This document shows, one piece after another, positions 51,861 through 60,296 of a stretch of DNA of 64,000 nucleotides. The notes under the pieces were generated by a model. It was not told where the DNA came from. It made no database searches and worked only from the letters and a program-made list of their open reading frames with translations. Within the stretch, counting starts at the first letter, position 1, and the number at the start of each line of letters is the position of its first letter. The stretch is taken from assembly GCA_963781725.1 (NCBI GenBank), contig CAWAGV010000002.1, forward strand, positions 2,852,001-2,916,000. The letters are read 5' to 3'. The translations under genes were made by a program, and so were the position numbers. The DNA comes from BOG-931 sp963781725. GTDB lineage: Bacteria; Pseudomonadota; Alphaproteobacteria; Rhizobiales; Xanthobacteraceae.

Positions 51861-52835
51861 GTGATTGCGGTCCGGTCTGACGTGCCCATCCGCTCCGAAT
51901 TCGGCCCGCATCCGCGTCTCGGCTATACGGCGAGCCTGATCGACCGTGCCGCCGATCGGCGCAGCGACGATGCGCTGTTGGCAAAATTCGCCAAAGATTC
52001 GCGTGCCGGCGCCTACGTGATCGGCGGCGAGCATGTGATCATGAAACAGCAGGGGGCGAGCGCGGATCCGCTGTTTTCCATCGCCGACGCCAATGCACTC
52101 GGTGTAGTGCGCGAGAGCATCTTTCTTGGCCTCCTCAACGATGCGCCGCGGTTCGGCTTTGGCCTCGATCCGGCATCGATCGAGCCCTTGAAAGCGCGCA
52201 CCGATCTGAAAATCACCGATTTGCGCTCGATTGCCGTTCAGGGCCTGGTCGACGCGGAGCATCTGCCGCCGCTGGCCGAAGCCAAGGCGATGCTCGGCTG
52301 GCACGCCCGGCACCGCTTCTGTCCCAATTGCGGCACGCCGACCCGGGTCGTGCAAGGCGGCTGGCGTCGCGATTGCCCGAACTGTCATGTCGAACATTTC
52401 CCGCGCACCGACCCGGTTGTGATCATGCTGGTGATTGCGGGCGAGCGCTGCGTGCTCGGCCGCTCGCCGCGCTTTGCCGCGACCATGTGGTCATGCCTTG
52501 CCGGTTTTTGCGAGCCTGGCGAGACCATCGAGGAGGCGGTTCGCCGCGAGGTTCTTGAGGAAGTCGGGATCGTGGCGGATCGGGTGAGCTATTTCGCGTC
52601 GCAGCCCTGGCCGTTCCCGATGTCGCTCATGATCGGCTGCCATGCCGAAGCCAAGACCGGCGACATCGTGATCGATCGCAGTGAAATCGAGGACGCGCGC
52701 TGGTTCGACCGCGAGGAACTGGCGGCGATGCTGGCCTTGCGCCACCCCGACGGCCTGACCACGCCGCCGCCGGTCGCGATCGCGCACCATATCATCCGCG
52801 ATTATGTCGAGAACGGCAGCGATGTCTTCCGCTGA
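51861..52835 (+). CDS. nudC: NADH pyrophosphatase / NAD-capped RNA decapping hydrolase NudC
   Basis: Nudix enzyme of 324 residues that cleaves NADH and removes NAD caps from RNA. The order is a variable N-terminal domain (to about 150), the zinc ribbon with CPNCG near 154 and CPNC near 173, and the Nudix domain with GFCEPGETIEEAVRREVLEE near 212-231. The NADH-specific SQPWPFP motif follows near 249. The start is GTG; a weak ribosome-binding site is noted. The PfkB kinase gene overlaps its end by 14 bp, so both are translated together. Product and length are typical. Confidence 0.95.
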   Translation: MIAVRSDVPIRSEFGPHPRLGYTASLIDRAADRRSDDALLAKFAKDSRAGAYVIGGEHVIMKQQGASADPLFSIADANALGVVRESIFLGLLNDAPRFGFGLDPASIEPLKARTDLKITDLRSIAVQGLVDAEHLPPLAEAKAMLGWHARHRFCPNCGTPTRVVQGGWRRDCPNCHVEHFPRTDPVVIMLVIAGERCVLGRSPRFAATMWSCLAGFCEPGETIEEAVRREVLEEVGIVADRVSYFASQPWPFPMSLMIGCHAEAKTGDIVIDRSEIEDARWFDREELAAMLALRHPDGLTTPPPVAIAHHIIRDYVENGSDVFR

Positions 52836-53772
52836 GGCCGCGCCGCGCATTCTCTGCACCGGTATCATCGTTCTCGACGAAGTGTTCCGCGTCAAAGAGT
52901 TTCCGCAGCCCGACGGCAAGGTGCAGGCGACCGGATTTTTCGTCGTCAACGGCGGCTGTGCGGCGAATGCCGCCGTCGCGATCGCGCGGCTCGGCGGCCG
53001 CGTGTCGCTGGCCGGTCCGATGGGCGGTCCTGCCGGGGAAGATGCCAACGGCGATCGTGTGCTTGCCGCTCTCGCCCGCGAGAATATCGATTGCGGGTTC
53101 TGCCAGCGTATTCCGGGCCTCTCGACCGCATTGTCGGCGATCTTCATGAATGAGCGCGGCGACCGCACCATCGTGACCTATCGCGACGAGCGGGTTGCGA
53201 CGGCCGCGCCTGCCGATCCCGACGCGGCGGTGGCCACCGCTGATGCGGTCCTCGCCGACAACCGCTATCCGGATTTCGTGCAGCCGATCTGTGAAGCGGC
53301 GCGCCGGCGCAATATCCCGGTCGTGCTCGACGGTGACCGGCCGACAGTCGAGGACGATCCGCTGTTCCGCACCGCCTCGCACGTCATCTTTTCTTCCGAA
53401 TGTCTGCGCGCCACGACCGGCGTTGCCGACCTTGCGGCGGGGTTGCAGCGTATTGCGCGGCAGACGAAGGCATTTCTCGCCGTCAGCAATGGGCCGGACG
53501 ATATCGTCTTCCTGGAAGACGGCGCGATCCGCCGGTTGCCGGTGTTTGAAATCAAGGCCGTCGATACACTCGGCGCCGGCGATACGTTTCATGGCGGCTT
53601 TGCGCTCGCGATCGCGGAAGGCCGCAACGTGGTCGAGGCGATGCACTTTGGTGCGGCGGTGGCGGCTATCAAATGCACCAGGCTGGGAGGCCCAACCGGC
53701 TGCCCGACGCGGGCCGAGGCCGAGACATTCCTGATGACCGCTCAGGCGCGCGCGGCCCATAAGTCCACTTGA
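52822..53772 (+). CDS. PfkB-family carbohydrate kinase
   Basis: Ribokinase-type enzyme of 316 residues. The family's N-terminal glycine motif is GGCAANAAVAIARLGG near 43-58 and the catalytic C-terminal motif DTLGAGDTFHGGFALAI has the base aspartate near 253. The substrate may be a sugar or a nucleoside; the order with nudC gives no clue. ATG at 52822 lies within the nudC end; an ATG six codons upstream is possible. The Lrp gene follows 59 bp on. Confidence 0.9.
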   Translation: MSSAEAAPRILCTGIIVLDEVFRVKEFPQPDGKVQATGFFVVNGGCAANAAVAIARLGGRVSLAGPMGGPAGEDANGDRVLAALARENIDCGFCQRIPGLSTALSAIFMNERGDRTIVTYRDERVATAAPADPDAAVATADAVLADNRYPDFVQPICEAARRRNIPVVLDGDRPTVEDDPLFRTASHVIFSSECLRATTGVADLAAGLQRIARQTKAFLAVSNGPDDIVFLEDGAIRRLPVFEIKAVDTLGAGDTFHGGFALAIAEGRNVVEAMHFGAAVAAIKCTRLGGPTGCPTRAEAETFLMTAQARAAHKST

Positions 53773-53831
53773 TTTAGAATATTTTTCTTTATAAACAGGC
53801 CACGGAGCCCCTTTATTGGAAGAATATTTCC

Positions 53832-54293
53832 ATGGATGCCATAGACCGTAAAATCCTTGCCGTTCTGCAGGAAAATGCCGCTCTATCGGTCGCCGAAATC
53901 GGCTCCCGCGTCGGGCTGTCGTCGACGCCATGCTGGAAGCGCATTCAGCGGCTTGAGGCCGAAGGCGTCATCCAGCGCCGCGTCGCGCTGGTCGACCAGG
54001 ACCGGATCGGTCTTGGCGTCACGGTCTTCGTCTCGATCGAAACCGGCGACCACTCGCAGGACTGGCTCGATCAGTTCGCCAAGACGGTCGGCGCCATGCC
54101 GGAAGTGATGGAGTTCTATCGGATGGCCGGCGACGTGGATTACATGCTGCGTGTCGTGGTGACCGATATCGCCGGCTACGACACGTTTTATAAAAAGCTG
54201 ATCTCCGCGGTGCCGCTGAAGAACGTCACGTCGCGTTTCGCCATGGAGAAGATCAAGTCGACGACGTCGCTGCCGATACCGGCCGCCTCGTAG
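53832..54293 (+). CDS. Lrp/AsnC-family transcriptional regulator
   Basis: Full-length regulator of 153 residues: an N-terminal helix-turn-helix (DRKILAVLQENAALSVAEIGSRVGLSSTPCWKRIQRLEAEGVI, about 5-48) and a C-terminal RAM effector domain (about 65-140). The short VGLSSTPCWKRI recognition helix is usual for Lrp. It lies downstream of the PfkB gene on the same strand in its own unit, after an A/T-rich stretch that may hold its promoter. Its target genes and amino-acid ligand are unknown; a stand-alone RAM protein (18437-18682) occurs elsewhere in the window. Confidence 0.93.
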   Translation: MDAIDRKILAVLQENAALSVAEIGSRVGLSSTPCWKRIQRLEAEGVIQRRVALVDQDRIGLGVTVFVSIETGDHSQDWLDQFAKTVGAMPEVMEFYRMAGDVDYMLRVVVTDIAGYDTFYKKLISAVPLKNVTSRFAMEKIKSTTSLPIPAAS

Positions 54294-54331
54294 CGGCGTC
54301 GCTTACGAACCGCTGCGCGAGGGAGTCCGCG

Positions 54332-54820
54332 TTATTTTCCCATTCCGCTCGAAAGCGCCTGATTGCTGCGGGCGGCGGCTTGGTTCAGGGCTTCGGTGAA
54401 GTATTTCTCCTCATCGCCCAGCGTTGCCCGCGGCGAACAGTAGGGCGTGCAGCTATAGGTCTCACGGTCAAGACCGCGATAGACCACGACCGTCGGATCG
54501 GTAGGACCCTGGACCTGAATATTCTGCTCGTTGAGCACCGCGCCGCTTTTGTCCAGGACCATGAAATTTGTGGCGCCGAAGGCCTTGCCGGTAATGACGG
54601 CGAGTCCGCCCGGCTGGATCGAAAGATCGGCGATCAGCGGGTTGCCGATGACGATGGTGGCGGCGCGCTCCGGCACTTTGATGACTTTCGCCTGGTCAAG
54701 CCGCACGATGATCAGGTCGTCGGCGCGGGCAAGCGACGTAATGACGGTGACCGAGAGGATGGCTGCGAGCCAGAACAAAGGGCGAAGCCCTGCCAGGCCC
54801 CGCACGCACAACGCTGTCAT
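54332..54820 (-). CDS. Exported pilus-assembly N-terminal-domain protein (CpaC N-domain-like)
   Basis: Protein of 162 residues with a signal peptide (hydrophobic stretch then SLARA-DDL, near residue 34). The body (about 38-110) resembles the secretin-associated N-terminal pilus domain: VRLDQAKVIKVPERAATIVIGNP and TGKAFGATNFMVLDKSG. The same fold opens CpaC (58018) with VSLGVSKSMVVDFPRD and IKQGQTNIFFFDAQG, so this looks like a domain-only relative. A cysteine pair (SCTPYC) follows near 128. The start was set at ATG 54820; the longer frame upstream lies over the desaturase gene. Convergent with the Lrp gene. Possibly a helper of the Flp pilus apparatus (inference). Confidence 0.8.
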   Translation of the reverse strand: MTALCVRGLAGLRPLFWLAAILSVTVITSLARADDLIIVRLDQAKVIKVPERAATIVIGNPLIADLSIQPGGLAVITGKAFGATNFMVLDKSGAVLNEQNIQVQGPTDPTVVVYRGLDRETYSCTPYCSPRATLGDEEKYFTEALNQAAARSNQALSSGMGK

Positions 54821-54951
54821 CGATACTCTCCGAAACGCTACGCGGATTCGACGACCAGGAAACCGCAATGACACGGATACAATTGACTGCAAATTGATGA
54901 ATGAAGTGCAAACCGGGACCCGGGACCGCCGCGCCGGGCGGCAGCCTTGAT

Positions 54952-55818
54952 CTAGCGGCCCGGGTTGTTTCCGGAAAGCGCAGGCGAGGGTTGCTGCGTG
55001 AACGGATGCGCCAGCTGGCCGGTGAAGCTCGACGGGAAAGTGTGGTCGGCAATGCCGTAATCGTCCGGCAGTTTGCCCTCCGGCATGTAGAAGGTGCCGA
55101 ACATCAGGTCGAGCACGGGAAACGTCGCGGCGAAGTTCTTCTCGCCGCCGCGGTTTGCCGACGTATGGTGCCAGCGGTGAAAGACCGGCCCGGCGATGAC
55201 GTATTTGAAGGGACCGAGCGTCCAGTCGAGATTGGCGTGGACAAAGGCGGAATGGGCGATGGTCAACGGCCCCAGCACCAGAAACACGTTGGGCGAAATA
55301 CCGGCGACCAGGAGAGCCACGTCGGCAAATACGGTGCCGAGGAACAGATTGATCGGGTGGAAACGAGCGGCGGAGATCCACTCGAGCTGTTCGGACGAGT
55401 GATGCACGGCGTGGTACTTCCACATCCGCTCGCCATGGAAGCAGCGATGTGTCCAATACAGGATGATGTCCTCGCCGACGAGGAAGATCATCATCTGCGC
55501 GACAAGCGGCAGCGTGGCCAGGGGCCCGTGGCCATTGTCATAAAAGGCGATCAGTCCATCCGCCGTGGTGATGTGAAACAGCAGCGCCGCACCGAGAATG
55601 AGCATGCCGATGCGCAGGAAGCGGGTGATGACCGGAATGAAAAACCAGTAGCAGAGGTCGGTCACCAGGTCTTTTTTGTGCCACCACGCCTGGCCCGGAT
55701 TGCAGGCCCAGAACCAGGTCAGCACCGTGAAAACGGCCGCAACGGCGATCGTGATCGGCACGCCTTTGACGATGGTGTGGCCGACATCGACAAAAACCGT
55801 CAACAGTTCTTGACCCAT
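54952..55818 (-). CDS. Sterol desaturase / fatty acid hydroxylase superfamily membrane protein
   Basis: Membrane protein of 288 residues with several helices and the di-iron histidine clusters: HRCFH and HAVHH near 122-137, then FHRWHHT near 210. These match the fatty-acid-hydroxylase superfamily, which in bacteria hydroxylates or desaturates lipids such as hopanoids, carotenoids, ceramides or lysolipids. The gene lies between the pilus-type small protein and the Flp operon on the minus strand and is probably monocistronic. Substrate unknown. Confidence 0.9.
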   Translation of the reverse strand: MGQELLTVFVDVGHTIVKGVPITIAVAAVFTVLTWFWACNPGQAWWHKKDLVTDLCYWFFIPVITRFLRIGMLILGAALLFHITTADGLIAFYDNGHGPLATLPLVAQMMIFLVGEDIILYWTHRCFHGERMWKYHAVHHSSEQLEWISAARFHPINLFLGTVFADVALLVAGISPNVFLVLGPLTIAHSAFVHANLDWTLGPFKYVIAGPVFHRWHHTSANRGGEKNFAATFPVLDLMFGTFYMPEGKLPDDYGIADHTFPSSFTGQLAHPFTQQPSPALSGNNPGR

Positions 55819-56228
55819 GGCGCCCTGATATCGGTTCCTCGATTAAAACCGCGTGAAGGCGGATAAGCAGGGCGTTGCGGTGGCCGCATGGCGGCGATGA
55901 CCGGTGATGATCGAGACAAGTCGACCTTTCGGCGACACGCGGCGGAAATCGTTTTCCGGTATGTATGCTGCAGAATGCGGCAAACGGCGGTTCCGATGCC
56001 CCGCATGCCGTCGCGTCATTGTCGGCGGATTAGGCGCAGCATCATGACGCGTCCGTTTGAAACCGGTTATTAACTACGTCTTGGAACAGCGCTTAGGTCC
56101 GGTGTTTCTCCGATTGACTTAACCGCATCGAAATTTCTGGTTGATAGCCTCGCAACGATCCAAACGACCGGAGAAAAACGGCCGTTGGGTCACGCTCAGA
56201 CAGCCACGTGGATCTTAGGAGCCAACTC
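55819..56228. other. Regulatory gap upstream of the Flp pilin gene
   Basis: About 410 bp between divergent genes. The second half should hold the pilin promoter. TTGACT at 56114-56119 could be a -35 box. Two TTAA-N7-like elements occur, 56070-56084 (TTAA-N7-TTGG) and 56119-56133 (TTAA-N7-GAAA), which partly match the CtrA consensus TTAA-N7-TTAA. An AGGAG ribosome-binding site is at 56217-56221. No gene is supported here. Confidence 0.45.
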
Positions 56229-56393
56229 ATGAAGACCATTCTTGCACGTTTCGTGAAGGACGAGTCGGGCGCCACGGCCATCGAATACGGTCTGATTGCC
56301 GCCGGCATCTCGGTTGCGATTATCGCCGTTGTGAACGGCCTCGGCACCAAGCTGAACTCGACGTTCACGAGCATCTCCAGCTCGCTCAAATAA
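56229..56393 (+). CDS. Flp family type IVb pilin
   Basis: Pilin of 54 residues, the major subunit of Flp/Tad pili. The leader is short (MKTILARFVKDESG) and the processing site lies before ATAIEYGLIAAGISVAIIAVV, with the essential glutamate and adjacent tyrosine (EY) at positions 5-6 of the mature chain, followed by one hydrophobic helix. ATG at 56229 has AGGAG 7 bp upstream. It is the first gene of the flp-cpa cluster and is followed by a strong terminator, which should make it more highly expressed than the machinery. Confidence 0.94.
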   Translation: MKTILARFVKDESGATAIEYGLIAAGISVAIIAVVNGLGTKLNSTFTSISSSLK

Positions 56394-56419
56394 GCGTCGT
56401 TCTTTCGATGCGACGAGAG

Positions 56420-56447
56420 GGCTCCGGCATTGTGCCGGAGCCTTTTT
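56420..56447 (+). terminator. Rho-independent terminator after the Flp pilin gene
   Basis: A 10-bp perfect stem (56420-56429 and 56433-56442) with a 3-base loop is directly followed by TTTTT. It would separate pilin transcription from cpaA and later genes, wholly or partly. Confidence 0.9.
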
Positions 56448-56518
56448 GCTTTTTGCAGCCCGTTTGCTGCGCGGCGTAAACCGCCTCTCAACCAGCGCAA
56501 GCCTAAACCGGCGGTGCC

Positions 56519-57049
56519 GTGTTGGGTGCCATGTTGGCTGTCATGTTGATTGAAACGATCAGATTGACGCTCTTCCCCGTCGTCCTGGCGTTCGCCGCCT
56601 TTAGCGATCTGTTTACGATGACGATCGCCAACCGCGTCTCTTTGATCCTGATGGCCGGCTTTTACCTGCTCGCCATCCTGACCGGGATGAGCGTCCACGA
56701 CATGCTCAGTCATACCGGCGCGGCCGCGGCGGTACTGGTCGTGGCGTTTGCCTGTTTTACGCAAGGCTGGATCGGCGGCGGCGATGCCAAGCTCGCGGCG
56801 GTGACCGTGCTGTGGCTCGGTGTCGCGCACCTTGCCGACTATCTGGTCTATGCCTCGCTGCTTGGCGGCGCGCTGACGATCGGGTTGATCCAGTTCCGCG
56901 CGATGCCGATGCCGCCAATGCTCATGGGGCGGGCATGGGCGGAACGGCTGCATCGCCAGGACACCGGCGTTCCCTATGGCATCGCGCTCGCAATCGCGGC
57001 GCTCGTCGTTTACCCGCAGACCGAGTGGATGACCGCGTTGAGCACTTAA
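56519..57049 (+). CDS. cpaA: Prepilin peptidase CpaA (A24 family)
   Basis: Membrane aspartyl protease of 176 residues that cleaves the Flp pilin leader. The two catalytic aspartates are in FSDLFTMTIANR near 28 and GGGDAKLAAV near 90; five to six hydrophobic helices surround them. GTG at 56519 or ATG at 56531 or 56543 are possible starts. It follows the pilin terminator by 72 bp. The N-terminal methyltransferase domain of type IVa peptidases is absent, which is normal for this class. Confidence 0.93.
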   Translation: MLGAMLAVMLIETIRLTLFPVVLAFAAFSDLFTMTIANRVSLILMAGFYLLAILTGMSVHDMLSHTGAAAAVLVVAFACFTQGWIGGGDAKLAAVTVLWLGVAHLADYLVYASLLGGALTIGLIQFRAMPMPPMLMGRAWAERLHRQDTGVPYGIALAIAALVVYPQTEWMTALST

Positions 57050-57116
57050 GCCCGTTGGTTGTTGCGCCGCGGTAAGCCAAAGCAACGCAACATTAACTCG
57101 CTTTGGATACGCCTCA

Positions 57117-57131
57117 TTAACCATGCTTTGA
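57117..57131. promoter_or_regulatory. Candidate CtrA-type box upstream of cpaB
   Basis: TTAA-N7-TTGA matches the TTAA-N7-TTAA consensus in seven of eight positions; a weaker TTAA-N7-TGGA lies at 57093-57107. In Caulobacter, CtrA controls the pilus genes (known). That this holds here is inference. Confidence 0.3.
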
Positions 57132-57199
57132 CGTTTAGCTGGTCAAATCCCGCGATGACGGCCCGTCCCGCCGTGTTGTCATGTGGGAAGTGAAGCGTA

Positions 57200-57997
57200 A
57201 TGAAAGCCGCGCGTCTCGTCGTTCTCGGTGTTGCCCTCGCCGCTGGCGGGGTTGCCGCCATGCTTGCGAGCGGCCGTCACGAAGCGCCGCCGCCTCCCGC
57301 TGCGGCACCGCCGCTTGCGACCGTCGACGTCCTGGTTGCAAAGAACGATCTGGAGCGCGGCCACGTCATCGCCGACGGTGATGTCGATTGGCAAACCTGG
57401 CCGGCGGCGTCGGCAAACCCGAATTTCATCAAGAAGACGGACCGGCCTGACGCCATCCATCAATTCAGCGGCGCCATCGTGCGCATCTCGCTCGTCAGCG
57501 GCGATCCGATCCGCGATCCGGCGGTCGTGTTCGCCAAGGGCTCCGGTTTCCTGGCTGCCGTCCTGCCGAAAGGCATGCGCGCGGCAGCGATGGAAGTTTC
57601 GGCCGAGAATGCCTCGGGCGGCTTCATCCTGCCCGACGATCATGTCGACGTTCTCCTGACGCGCCACGACAAGACACAGCAGGCCGGCGGCGCGGTGGAC
57701 AAAGTCGTCAGCGAAACGATTCTGCGCAACGTACGCGTTCTTGCGATCGACCAGGCCGTCGAGGAAAAGCCCGGACAAAAAGTCGCCGTCGGCAAAACCG
57801 CGACGCTCGAGCTGACGCCCGACCAGGCCGAGGCGCTGCAACTCGCCCGCCAGCAGGGCACGTTGACGCTGGCGTTGCGCAGTCTCGCCGACTCACAGGC
57901 AAACAGCTCGGACGACGACGACAGCGAAACGAGCAAGAAGCGTGCGCCCATCAACACAGTGCGTTACGGCGTAAGTTCGGTGTCAACGCCGCGCTGA
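57200..57997 (+). CDS. cpaB: Flp pilus assembly protein CpaB
   Basis: Exported protein of 265 residues with an N-terminal signal or anchor (ARLVVLGVALAAGGVAAML) and a SAF domain near 45-110 (VLVAKNDLERGHVIADGDVDWQTWP), followed by RcpC-type domain parts with LPKGMRAAAMEV near 120 and DDHVDVLL. It is an outer-membrane-associated stabiliser of the CpaC secretin. The cpaC frame opens at its stop codon (TGATG). A basic, Asp/Ser-rich stretch (SSDDDDSETSKKR) precedes the end. Confidence 0.93.
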   Translation: MKAARLVVLGVALAAGGVAAMLASGRHEAPPPPAAAPPLATVDVLVAKNDLERGHVIADGDVDWQTWPAASANPNFIKKTDRPDAIHQFSGAIVRISLVSGDPIRDPAVVFAKGSGFLAAVLPKGMRAAAMEVSAENASGGFILPDDHVDVLLTRHDKTQQAGGAVDKVVSETILRNVRVLAIDQAVEEKPGQKVAVGKTATLELTPDQAEALQLARQQGTLTLALRSLADSQANSSDDDDSETSKKRAPINTVRYGVSSVSTPR

Positions 57998-58017
57998 TGC
58001 ACAGAGGAATATTCAAG

Positions 58018-59511
58018 ATGGCAATGACGACACCGACCCGCACCGCCGCTCTCGCGAGCCTGGTCGTTGCGGCATGGCTTCTGCCATGGCAGGCGGGCGT
58101 GGCCGGCGACGGCGCGGGCCGTGAGCCGGCACAATCGATCCAGATCAGCTCGACCGAACTCGGCTCGCGCTCCGTTTCCCTTGGCGTCAGCAAATCCATG
58201 GTCGTGGATTTTCCGCGCGACATAAAGGACGTGCTGATTGCCGATCCCAAGATCGCCAATGCCGTCATACGCTCGGCGCGCCGCGCTTACATCATCGGCA
58301 TCAAGCAAGGCCAGACCAACATCTTCTTCTTCGATGCGCAGGGGCAGCAGCTGGCCGGCATCGATCTTGCGGTGACCCGCAACCTCAACGGCATCCGCAC
58401 GGCCCTCAAACAGGTCATGCCGGATTCCGATATCCGGGTTGACGGAATTGGCGACGGGATCGTTCTGTCCGGCCTGGTCTCAAGCCAGGCCGAAGCGCAG
58501 CAGGCCTACGATATCGCCACCCGGCTAGCCGAGAACGAGGGAGGCGGTGCGGCGGCGGCTGCCGGCGGCGGCCAGGACAAGATCGTCAACAACATCATCG
58601 TGCGCGGCCGCGACCAGATCATGCTCAAGGTCACCGTCGCCGAGGTCGAGCGCGACGTCGTCAAGCAGCTTGGCATAAGCCTGTCGGGCTCGCTGGGTTA
58701 CGGCACGAACGTCGTCAACTTCAATAACTCCAACCCGTTTGCGGCTTACGGCCAGCCGCTCACCAGCTCCAACATTACCGGCACCATAAAGTCGGTTACC
58801 GCGACTTTGCAGGCCATGGAGCAGGTCGGTGTCATTCATACGCTGGCCGAGCCGAGCTTGACGGCGATTTCCGGTGAGACCGCGACATTCATGGCGGGCG
58901 GCGAATTTCCGGTTCTGAACGGATTTTCCTGCTCGTCGGCCACCGCGGGTGGACCGTCCACCTGCCAGCCCTCGATCGACTTCAAGAAGTTCGGCGTCAG
59001 CCTGAGCTTCACGCCGGTCGTGCTCAGCGAAGGCCGCATCAGCCTCAAGGTGATGACCGAAGTCTCCGATCTGTCGAGCAACAATTCGCTGACGATCTCG
59101 GTGCCCGGTACGACACAGTCGGCGACGATCCCGTCGATCCGCACCCGCCGCGCCGACACCACGGTCGAAATTCCGTCCGGCGGCGCGCTGGCGATGGCGG
59201 GCATGATCCAGGACCAGACCAAACATTCGGTCACCGGCTTGCCGGGCCTGATGGAGCTTCCGATTCTCGGGCCGCTGTTCAAGAGCAACGATTTCGTCAA
59301 TCAGCGCACCGAGCTGATGATCCTGGTAATGCCGTACGTCGTGCGTGCGGTGGCGAGCAAGGATTTGGCGCGGCCCGACGACGGCTTCGCCGATCCGAGC
59401 GATCCGGCGCAGGTCCTGCTCGGCAAGCTGAACCGGATCTACGGCGTTGGCGGCCCGGTGAATCCGCCGCCGGACAGCTACAACGGCAAACTGGGCTTCA
59501 TTCTCGATTGA
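58018..59511 (+). CDS. cpaC: Flp pilus secretin CpaC
   Basis: Outer-membrane secretin of 497 residues. After a signal peptide (near 1-30) come the N-terminal pilus domain (VSLGVSKSMVVDFPRD, IKQGQTNIFFFD), a BON-type domain near 110-150, and the secretin domain (about 185-440) with VIHTLAEPSLTAISGETATFMAGGEFPV and the late VTGLPGLMELPILGPLF. This multimer forms the pore through which the Flp pilus passes. ATG at 58018 with AGAGGA 9 bp upstream is preferred over the ATG at 57997 that overlaps cpaB. Confidence 0.94.
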   Translation: MAMTTPTRTAALASLVVAAWLLPWQAGVAGDGAGREPAQSIQISSTELGSRSVSLGVSKSMVVDFPRDIKDVLIADPKIANAVIRSARRAYIIGIKQGQTNIFFFDAQGQQLAGIDLAVTRNLNGIRTALKQVMPDSDIRVDGIGDGIVLSGLVSSQAEAQQAYDIATRLAENEGGGAAAAAGGGQDKIVNNIIVRGRDQIMLKVTVAEVERDVVKQLGISLSGSLGYGTNVVNFNNSNPFAAYGQPLTSSNITGTIKSVTATLQAMEQVGVIHTLAEPSLTAISGETATFMAGGEFPVLNGFSCSSATAGGPSTCQPSIDFKKFGVSLSFTPVVLSEGRISLKVMTEVSDLSSNNSLTISVPGTTQSATIPSIRTRRADTTVEIPSGGALAMAGMIQDQTKHSVTGLPGLMELPILGPLFKSNDFVNQRTELMILVMPYVVRAVASKDLARPDDGFADPSDPAQVLLGKLNRIYGVGGPVNPPPDSYNGKLGFILD

Positions 59512-59531
59512 AGACCGCCTGGAGACGACCG

Positions 59532-60285
59532 ATGCGCATCCTCTGGAACTCGACCATCGCGCGCCGCAGCACCGCGGCGGTGATGTTGCGTGCGGCGCTG
59601 GTCGGCGGTTACGGCCTTCTTGTCGCCGGTTGCCAGACCGATCAGAAGCAGATCGCTGGCGTGCCCGCAGTGCCGTTCGATTACCGTGACCGTCATCCGA
59701 TTACGGTGACGGAAGCCGATCGCACGATGCAGTTGTTCATCGGCGCCAATCGCGCCTCTTTGACGCCGACCCAGCGCGCGCAAGTTCTGGAGTTCGCGCA
59801 ATCCTGGAGAAACGAAGCCACCGGCGGAAGTCTTGATCGATCTGCCGACCGGCACCGTCAACGAGCAGGCGGCGGCGGGCGCCTCGCACGAAATCCAGTC
59901 CATTCTTGCCGCGAGCGGCGTGCCGCCGCAGTCGACGATGGTCCGTACCTACAACGCCGGAGCCCGTTCGTTCGCAACGGTTCGCATCACTTATCCCAAA
60001 GTCACGGCGCAGGCCGGACCGTGCGGAATGTGGCCGAAGGATATCGGGCCGACCGCGGACCCGGAGTATTTCGAGAACAAGCAGTACTGGAATTTCGGCT
60101 GCGCCACTCAGCACAATCTCGCGGCCATGGTCGAAAACCCAGAAGACCTCGTGCAGCCGCGCAGCGAGTTTCCGGCCTATACGATGCGGCGCACGATGGT
60201 TGTCGACAAATATCGGCAAGGCCAGCCCACCGCGACCCAATACAGCAACCAGAACGCAGGCAAGATCAGCGACTTTGGCCAGTAA
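59532..60285 (+). pseudogene. cpaD: cpaD, Flp pilus lipoprotein gene with an apparent +1 frameshift
   Basis: CpaD-type pilus lipoprotein. The N-terminal part (59532 to about 59828) starts with a lipobox signal ending LLVAGC and reaches QSWRNEATGG. Its continuation VLIDLPTGTVNEQAAAG to the end NAGKISDFGQ is encoded in the frame one base later, from 59830 to 60285. One extra A at 59828-59829 explains this exactly: removing it joins both parts into one protein of about 250 residues. Without the correction the first frame stays open through to cpaE and would make a fused, nonsense-filled protein. It may be a sequencing or assembly error or a real mutation. GGAGA lies 6 bp before the ATG. Neighbours: cpaC 20 bp upstream, cpaE 11 bp downstream. 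Confidence 0.85.
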
Positions 60286-60296
60286 CAGCGGATGAG

